A stretch of DNA of 64,000 nt from Ceriagrion tenellum (lineage: Eukaryota; Arthropoda; Insecta; Odonata; Coenagrionidae). The notes under the pieces are model-generated. The model made no database searches. It had not been told where the DNA came from and saw only the letters and a program-made list of their open reading frames with translations. Made by a program: the position numbers and the translations under genes. The stretch is taken from positions 47,287,848 through 47,351,847 of the forward strand of contig OY720639.1 in NCBI GenBank assembly GCA_963169105.1, read 5' to 3'. Shown piece by piece: positions 56,871 to 64,000 of the stretch (the first letter of the stretch is position 1; the number at the start of each line of letters is the position of its first letter).

Positions 56871-57843
56871 TTGAAGAACTCAGGCAGACCTAAACCTTCT
56901 CCACATACCCCAAGCCCGTACCAACCAATACCTTAATTCCTTCCCGATTATAGCATCCAAGTTTTGGAATTCATTACCCCCCTCAATAAAATGCTCCTCC
57001 ACTCCGGAATCTTTTAAGAGGAAATTGTACGAATATTTAAAACAGTAGCACTGTCGTTTTGAAATGTAAGAATCTTTGTGTTGATTAATTTCATTTTCGT
57101 TAGAACCTTTTTTTCAATTGCTCTTGTGTTCATGCTATGCTTATTTCATAATTATTGTATTTTGAGCAGAATGTTTTCTGTACTTATGTTTTTTTCTTTT
57201 TGGAATGAGTCCTTGTCTAAGGAAGCGAAAATTGCCGTGTACAAAAGTGTACTTCTTCCCACTTTGCTATATGGTAGTGAAACATGGGTATGTCAGGATA
57301 GACATGAGAGTAGACTAAACGCCGTGGGTATGAATTATCTGAGGAGTATTTGTGGCAAAAGTAGGATGGATAGGGTCAGGAATGAGTGGGTCACGAATGA
57401 ATGTGGGTTAAATGCTCCAGTAATGGACGTGTATGAAAGGAGTGTGCTTCGTTGGTTTGGCCATATTGAGAGAATGGATGAGAGTAGAATAACGAAACAG
57501 ATATATGACAGTAGAATGAATGGTGTGAGAGGTAGAGGTAGGCCGAGAAAGTTGTGGTTGAATGTGATTGAGGAAATTCTTAGGAGGAGGAATATTAGGA
57601 GTTTTAAAAACAGGAGGGCGTGTATGAAACAGTGTATGGGGGTGAATGAAGCAAAAGAGGTTTGCAAGGATAGGTCAGAATGGAGGAAATTATTGAAGCA
57701 GAGTTAGTTGTATAATTATGTATCAACGAGTGAAACATTTTGACTGTGCCTACCCCGGAAGGGAACGGCGTGATGGGTATGTATGTATGTATGCTCTTAT
57801 GGGTTTCCCAGAGCATCAATAAACCATTAATTCATTCATTCAT
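56871..57843 (+). mobile_element. LINE 3' end (group B), split by a group C LINE
   Basis: From 56885 it reads PKPSPHTPSPYQPIP-type sequence in a shifted frame and matches the reverse complement of 35416-35830 closely. The 3' UTR breaks at about 57201 (TTTTTCTTTTT) and resumes at 57792 with TGCTCTTATGGGTTTCCCAGAGC, ending in (ATTC)n at 57828-57843. The other copy is continuous across this point. Confidence 0.8.
57202..57791 (+). mobile_element. LINE 3' fragment (group C), copy 2, inside a group B LINE
   Basis: The plus strand reads ESLSKEAKIAVYKSVLLPTLLYGSETWVCQDRHESRLNAVGMNYLR, DRVRNEWVTNECGLNAPVMD, LRWFGHIERMDESRI and GVRGRGRPRKLWLNVIEEIL, with a stop at about 57705. The 3' UTR GACTGTGCCTACCCCGGAAGG and a TATGTATGTATG tail follow. 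The coding part is uninterrupted from about 57210. It starts further 5' than copy 1 (36131). Confidence 0.85.
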
Positions 57844-57889
57844 ATATTTCGTTGTTATGACGGATTCTCCATGCTCCTTCTGCGTTCAC

Positions 57890-58080
57890 AGGCCCGTATA
57901 TTATCCGCAGTCCTTTTATCTCAAATTTGTCCAACGACTATCGTTGACCAAGATTCACAGCCGTAAGAGAGTACTGCATGAATGAGTGTTTTATGTAACT
58001 GAATCTTTGGTTTCCTGTGCACATTTCTAGATTTCATGAATCGGAGTAGGGAGAAGAAGGTGCGATTAGCTGCGTCGTTT
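57890..58080 (-). mobile_element. LINE fragment
   Basis: The minus strand reads ANRTFFSLLRFMKSRNVHRKPKIQLHKTLI and AVLSYGCESWS, then after a frame change RIIYGPVNAEGAW. This is the segment just after the RT domain of RTE/Jockey-like LINEs ('k..iy.tlirpvl.YG.EtW'). Confidence 0.65.
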
Positions 58081-58439
58081 CGTTTTTTTAATTATTTCAA
58101 GAAGATAAAACCTACTGACTGATATTTACAAGCAGAGAGACTCCACTTTTTCACTTTGATGTATTTAATGTCATCCGAGGATAAACGATAATTCACATAA
58201 TTTTTCTGTGGTAAACTGCTCCAAGAGTTCTTTTTTCGTACCACTTGCTGTTTCTTGCTATTTATTTTATCGGTTACACGACGAAGGACTCATATCGCAA
58301 AATCCCGAATCAAATCTCCTCATTCCGACAGCACACATCTGCTAATCCCGACATGCTTTCACTTGTCATCTTGCTCTCTCGTGGCCCGAACTACCAGTTC
58401 ACCTTCCGTGGGCGATGTGTAACGCGACCGCAGCGAGAC

Positions 58440-58600
58440 ACGAGATCTTTGGGTGAGCAAGCGGGTGCGTCGCTCACAAGACCGGACCGGTCGAAGAGAT
58501 ATTCAATGATCACCCGATTAGGTCAATGGGGAAAGCGATCGCTGACTAATGCATACGTCCCAGGTTCGAATTCCGGCTAGAAGAGGAATGTTATTATTAC
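58440..58600 (+). mobile_element. tRNA-like SINE fragment
   Basis: B box GGTTCGAATTCC at about 58564, preceded by TGGGGAAAGCGATCGCTGACTAATGCATACGTCCC. The A-box side is unclear. Not a plausible tRNA cloverleaf. Confidence 0.4.
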
Positions 58601-58690
58601 GAACGACGTAAGTCTTTCCTCGCTGCCGAATCCATGCATGAAAACGGGCGTCGGATGTCGTGTGTCACGAGGGAAGATTAAGGAGGAAAG

Positions 58691-58860
58691 ATACATTTTA
58701 TCGCGAAAAAACTTCCCCAAGTTAAAGATTTATGTAGACATTTTTATTTAATTCCTTAGAATTTCAGTGACATAAAAGTTAATTATTTCACAATCAGTAT
58801 AAATATTTAATTAATTATTCCTACATGTGCTGAAATAAAAACGAAAAATTTCAATATGGC
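58691..58860 (+). repeat. Direct repeat G, copy 1
   Basis: It runs from 'ATTTTATCGCGAAAAAACTTC' to 'TTTCAATATGGCC'. It matches 59400-59566 at about 90 percent, spaced 707 bp apart. Confidence 0.8.
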
Positions 58861-59399
58861 CATGTAAATTTTTTCAAGACATCAATGATTCTGTGAGTAA
58901 AACTTTTATATATAACTAGATGTGTCTGAGTTGAATTTAGAATCAAATTACCGCATAGTTGATGAAGTATTGCACGTTAAATTCGACCGATTTTAAGCTT
59001 CGTTGTATGGCAAACAACGAAATACTAAATGTCTTATAGTATATAATTATATTCAAGATACCCCCAACAAACCACATAAAAAGATATTTAATATATTTTA
59101 AGGTAGTTTGAGTGAAATATCATTTCACCTATAAAACAATGAATATGGTCTCATTTCAAAGAAAACATCTCACCTTTCCAAAAACACCAAAATATCAGCC
59201 CGTTACCGAGCTACTTTCCCAGAATTATGACGACAGATCCCAGCTCTTTTCCATGGGAAATGTTACCTACGTGTATAAACTCCAGAGAGAACTTATTTAA
59301 AAAATGTGGAATTTCTAACATCTTGTCAAAACAATCAACACTGCCTAGTTTGAATGTCTCCTTAGCTTATTTTGAAAATATATCATAATATTACCGCAA

Positions 59400-59566
59400 A
59401 ATTTTATCGCGAAAAAACTTCAAGTTAAAGATTTATGTAGATATTTTTGTTTAATTACTTAAAATTTCAGTCACATAAAAGTATACTATTTCACAATCAG
59501 TATACATATTTAATTTATTATTCCTACATCTGCAAAAATTAAAACGAAACATTTCAATATGGCCTC
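59400..59566 (+). repeat. Direct repeat G, copy 2
   Basis: Second copy of the unit at 58691-58860, same orientation. No TG..CA ends or target duplication are seen, so a local duplication is as likely as an LTR pair. Confidence 0.8.
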
Positions 59567-59569
59567 CAT

Positions 59570-62095
59570 TATGCGTAGGGAACCATCTAGCTCAGACTGC
59601 CTTAAAATTTATGGGCAATAGACCGCACATTTATTTTGAACGAATTATTAAAAAATGTGAACGTTAGAGTAAAAAAATGCGTGACCAAGTTCAAACTACG
59701 GCAAAACTACATGAAAAATGGAAATATTGTAGCTCAAAGTTTTGAAAAATGGATTTATTTAATTAATTTCCAGAGTATTTTACGGTCTGAAAATAAACTA
59801 ATCTATTCATAAGTGATAAATATAAATTAGATTAACATTTTGGTTTCTGATATGTGCAGTCTATTATAATTTGCGTATTAAGGTAAGAACAACCTTCATA
59901 TAAGGTTTTATAGACGTTAACAGTGAGATCTGATGATCAGATAGTTGCATCATGCCCGTTCTTTTATGACCAACAGTAAAATTCTCTTGTAAAAATTGTC
60001 CATTAATCCACTCACCATGATTTTTCGTTGGCATGACCTTGATCAGCTATACCTGACCAAATTTAATTCTTTCATTTGCGGTAAATTGACATAGATATCA
60101 CAAGGAATTCAATGAAGTAGGCTAAAAAAAGATTTCATCTTTCTTACGATACTAAAATATCAATTAGGTACTCGTTGCACTGCTTTACGAGATGTTGGCA
60201 AATAAATAGAGGCATTTTTCAGCAGGATATGGCACGACTGTTCATCCGCCGAGCCTGTTACAAATCGGCCAAGTTCTGAAGGGAAAATCGCGCCAGAAAT
60301 TTGACATATTGTTAGTATTTGTACGTTTTCTGAATTATAAAAAATCACATTCCGTCATCAATGTCTGAAATAAACTTTCGGTTGCGAAGACATCTACGGA
60401 ACACATCGTGGGCAAAAGTCTGAAATATGAATATTTGCATAGTTATTAAGAAGTTTAGTCATGAGAAAACAGCTTTTGCCCCTCACTGATATATATTAGT
60501 GTATAAAAAATGTATGAAAAAATTAGTCTTATCGACGGCCCAGCCTATACGCAATAATTATTCAGTTAGCCTTTTTGTTTGTGTAACTATTAAATGTACC
60601 CGCCTCTTTCGCATCTTGCGTAATACGAACAAAGTTTACTTATCCTTTCATTACATCAATTTTTTTTCCGCCACAATCTGAACAGATGTCTCATATCATC
60701 CGTGAAAGAATACTTGTTGCGGAGAAAATGCATCCATTAACACTCCACTTCTAATTTATAAAGGATTCCGTGGAGGTTAGAGGTACAAATAAGAAAAGAG
60801 CATTGCTTAGAAGAAATCCGAGAACATTTTGTGTAAAATGCTCGCGGTACATTCTAATATATAAAAATGAAGATTTGTTTGTTCGTTTTCTATGCGTTCC
60901 AATGCCATTCATCAGATTACGATGGAACTTTGGTGAGTTATTGTGCGCGCCCCCGAGAAGGTTTCTGAATTATTAAATCCATTGTAAAAAAAGGTGGAGC
61001 GCAAGACGTTTCAACAAATGAGTATTGGCACGCGAGCTTCTCAAACAAGCGAGGAACGACTAGAAAGCAACGAAGTAGATCGTTTACTAGTTGCTCAATC
61101 ACGCGCACCAGAATCATATCAGTGAGACATAATTTGTGTTAAAAGGTTTGTACTTTATTTTTATGGATAGTAAGATTTGGTGCAGTGGTCTCTTTGTTTG
61201 CTTTTTTTTGAGTTCTTGGATTCGATTTTCGTATACGCTTCACTTTTTCCTAAAATTGGATTTTTAAGCTCAGAAATCTAAAATTTTTTCTCTGCTTCAA
61301 CAATTGAATATTTTATTTATATGGAAACCGCAGCATAAGCATGGAATGAAAATGCATGACATCATTTGTGCGTTACGCATTCCTGCGTAGGTACGAGGAA
61401 TTCATTGGACTAGGTCTAAGATTCGTTTGGGAACGGATTTTGTGCCCAGAAAAAGGCATTGCAGCGCATGTCAGGCACAGCTAGTGTTACATATTACGAA
61501 TTAAGACATCTGATGACTAATTAAATTTGATTGTTCAAGAAAAGCAACACTATTACGAGTTTAAGTTCTTTTTGGAGTTCTTTCCTGGTACTGCGATCGA
61601 GTTTGTTTTGAGCAACCGGTTTCTATTCGTCCAGCCATTTTCAAGGCAAAATATTATCTCTGCCTCGAAAATTGCGAAATCCGTCGAGACCGGTTGGTCA
61701 AAATTGATGGGGGCTGCATGCAACAAAGGAATTTGTACTCGGAATGTGAGGTAATCTTGGCTATATTAATAAAAATCAATTAAATTCCTTGTTAGCTGGC
61801 TAAATTTATTATTTTTAAGTCCTCTGCAGCGTGACAAATTCCGTGAAATGTCGAAACCGGTCGAGCGCTGGCAACGAAAGTGGAAAATGACGGTGCGTAT
61901 TTATTTGATAAATATGCCGAATTTCCAAGAGAGAACACCGTCATGTTACCGATAAAAGTTGTATTGATGCGGCAAAAGAATTCACCAACCACATCTTGGA
62001 TGCAGGCGCCTCTAAATTATATTCCTACTTACTCTCGATAGGTGAAATTCAAGAACGATATACCGAGAATAGAGCTTGGAATCACATACAGCCGT
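59570..62095. other. No gene recognised (2.5 kb)
   Basis: AT-rich. At 60850-60960 the motif 'TATAAAAATGAAGATTTGTTTGTTCG' followed by 'TGGAACTTTGGTG' resembles a widespread insect repeat, but its borders are not visible. At 61660-61700 and 61824-61870 a GAAATC/GTCGARACCGGTTG motif occurs twice. Confidence 0.4.
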
Positions 62096-62099
62096 GTAA

Positions 62100-62310
62100 G
62101 GATATATGGGACAAGGCTTTGGGAGGAGAATTGGTGACGTGTATTATGGGAGTGTATTTAGTGGTGTTTAGTTTTTATTGTGGTCGCTTATTGTGCGCGG
62201 ATGGAACGAGTTTTTGCACCTATCTGTTTGGCAAGGTATCAATCTTATTCTGTCGCTTCTGTCAGATCTGGAGATGTAGTGAGGCGTCATGAAAATATTC
62301 TCTGTCGCTC
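62100..62310 (-). mobile_element. CR1-like LINE 3' region
   Basis: The minus strand matches 20389-20600 closely and reads CKNSF-PRTISDHNKN then TPLNTLP. 5'-truncated and lacking the (GATGTA)n tail. Confidence 0.7.
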
Positions 62311-62317
62311 TGAAACA

Positions 62318-62425
62318 CGTAGGGATCGGGTTTCCTCTGAAAACCATCCTCCTTCGCAGGGATTAGAGCCCTGGCAGTCCGTATGGTTAGCCAGTACTTA
62401 GAAAGCTCCCCAACCAACACAATCC
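62318..62425 (-). mobile_element. SINE S1, 5' part, minus strand
   Basis: It matches the promoter half of the SINE at 28287-28591: GGGTTTCCTCTGAAAACCATCCTCC, then a B-box-equivalent region GCAGGGATTAGAGCCCTGGC, up to the A-box region. The B box is mutated. Confidence 0.65.
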
Positions 62426-62714
62426 CCTTAATTCATTTTGAATAATGGCGTTTTCCACACAACTACTTTGGATAACCAAGAGGTGATTTGCGCAGTGAAA
62501 ACCGGGCTCCATAACCAGAGCGAGCACTGGAACCTACAGGGTATATACACCCTAGTGAATCACTGGGGAATGCAATATAACTTGAAGAAGATTATTTAAA
62601 AAAAGGGTATAAATAGATATAATATCATTCTTTCATATGTGAATTTAATTTTTGAAAAATAAATAGTTTTTGAGAAAAATGTGGGGTATTAATTTTTGGA
62701 GCATATCAAGGAAT

Positions 62715-63300
62715 GATTGGCTGTCTAAGGAAGCGAAAATCGTAAAAAATGCACGTCTCCCTTCTTCGTTTTATGGTAGTGAAACATGGGTTTGTCAGGA
62801 TAGACATAAGGGTAGACTAAACGCCGTGGGTATGAGTTATCTGAGGAGTCTTTGCGGCAAAAGTAGGATGGATAGGGTCAGGAATGAGTGGGTAATAAAT
62901 GAGTGTGGGTTAGATGCTCCAGTAATGGACATATATGAAAGGAGTGTGCTTCGTTGGTTTGACCATGTTGAGAGAATGGATCAGAGTCGAATAGCGAAAC
63001 AGATATATAAGAGTGAAATGAATGGTGCGAGAGGTAGAGGTAGGCCGAGAAAGTTCTGGTTGACTGTGGTTAAGGAAATTCTTAGAAGGAGGAATATTCG
63101 GAGTTTTTAAAACAGGAGGGCGTGTATGAAGCAGTGTATGGCGGTAAATGAGGCAAAAGAGGTTTGCAAGGATAGATCAGTATGGAAGAACTTATTGAAG
63201 TAGAGTTATGCGTACAAATATGTATTTATGAGTGAAACTTTTGGCTGTGCCTACCCCGGAAGGGAACGGCGAGATTGGTATGTATGTATGGGTCGGCCAA
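62715..63300 (+). mobile_element. LINE 3' fragment (group C), copy 3, with duplicated tail
   Basis: The plus strand reads LSKEAKIVKNARLPSSFYGSETWVCQDRHKGRLNAVGMSYLR, DRVRNEWVINECGLDAPVMD and GARGRGRPRKFWLTVVKEIL, then a stop at about 63108 (TTTTAAAACAGG) that breaks the frame seen in the other copies. The 3' UTR and a TATGTATG tail follow. Part of the 3' end is repeated at 63342-63410. Confidence 0.85.
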
Positions 63301-63341
63301 TTCGTCATTGCGAAGGGAGGATGCACGTAGACTTGAGGCGG

Positions 63342-63410
63342 GAACGGCGTGATTGGTGTGCCTACCCCTGAAGGAAACGGCGTGATTGGTATGTATGTGT
63401 GTATGTATTA
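63342..63410 (+). repeat. Second copy of the group C LINE 3' end
   Basis: GGCGTGATTGG, TGTGCCTACCCCTGAAGGAAACGGCGTGATTGG and TATGTATGTGTGTATG repeat the 3' UTR and tail seen at 63242-63290. Confidence 0.7.
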
Positions 63411-63419
63411 ATTTTAGAG

Positions 63420-64000
63420 CAACCGTCATAATAGGAGAATACTCCAGATTATCACTCTCTTAAACTTCATAAGAGTTCTTAATCGCTATATTTCAGGGAT
63501 GTTTATCAAGGATCGGAAAGACCAAACGATGGCATTAGTTAAAATCCTTTGTCGGAGGAAATTATCCCGCCTCCAATGCAAACTAAACAGGATTTAAAAA
63601 ATTAACTTTTTAGAATATTCCCAATATCGACCGAGTTGTAAATCGACTTGTTGCTGAAACAAATTACTGGTTTCATTCCAAAAATAAAATATTAAAGCGG
63701 ACAAGTGTATTTCTATTCATAATCATTAGTACTTTAGAGTCAACGCAATGAGGTGGGAGGCATTTAGGCTGCTAAGCTCGTTTCTTACGATTGCCAAGTG
63801 AGAAAACTTTCAGTCATAGAGCCTAGTAATGCATTAAAATCCAACAGCTTTCGTTCATCTGAAATGCATGCTTGTGGCGCAATTTTACGGAGCAATCAAT
63901 AAGGTAGCATATATTTCCAATGTGGACCAATGCTCATGTCGTAATATAGCTGCAAACTTATTCAGGTTTTCAACGAGAACATACAATACTGCGCTGGGTT
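63420..64000. other. No gene seen
   Basis: No recognisable coding or repeat structure to the window end. Confidence 0.4.

Noticed and set aside
57078..57707. 209-codon frame that looks like one gene
   Set aside because: It is a chimera of a group B LINE 3' UTR and the coding end of an inserted group C LINE.

Overview
This window looks like TE-crowded intergenic and intronic DNA from a large animal genome, most likely an arthropod (insect-like). It is AT-rich with no operon structure. It holds 5'-truncated non-LTR retrotransposons, tRNA-derived SINEs, mariner-like and TTAA-target elements, and spliceosomal exon borders. I cannot assign the species from sequence alone.

One host gene can be supported. 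It has two coding exons, 25238-25331 and 54160-54491, separated by a 28.8 kb phase-1 intron. Joined, they encode a 141-residue secreted precursor with a signal peptide, dibasic cleavage sites, a possible amidated peptide and a C-terminal peptide with four cysteines (CX3C-X10-CX3C). It has the layout of a neuropeptide or peptide-hormone precursor. I do not recognise the family.

Layout. 1-12.5 kb: LINE remnants, several MITEs, and a three-level nest (solo LTR with CTAT target duplication, inside a TTAA-target MITE, inside an older MITE). 12.5-24 kb: mostly unassigned AT-rich sequence with CR1-like and other LINE fragments. 24.0-24.6 kb: a mariner derivative that is itself an inverted repeat. 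25.2-54.5 kb: the peptide-precursor gene, whose intron is loaded with SINEs, LINE tails, foldback repeats with hammerhead-like cores (Penelope-like), nested MITEs, and a tandem duplication whose second copy was hit by two insertions. One of these insertions is a 2,716 bp inverted-terminal-repeat element that I cannot place in a known family. 54.5-64 kb: more LINE and SINE fragments, including a LINE inserted in the 3' UTR of another LINE.

No functional tRNA, rRNA, CRISPR array or intact transposase/reverse transcriptase gene was found. Every TE coding fragment I can read is truncated, frameshifted or interrupted by stops. Family names for the LINEs (RTE-like, CR1-like, lettered groups) rest on protein motifs recognised by eye and on copies compared within the window.
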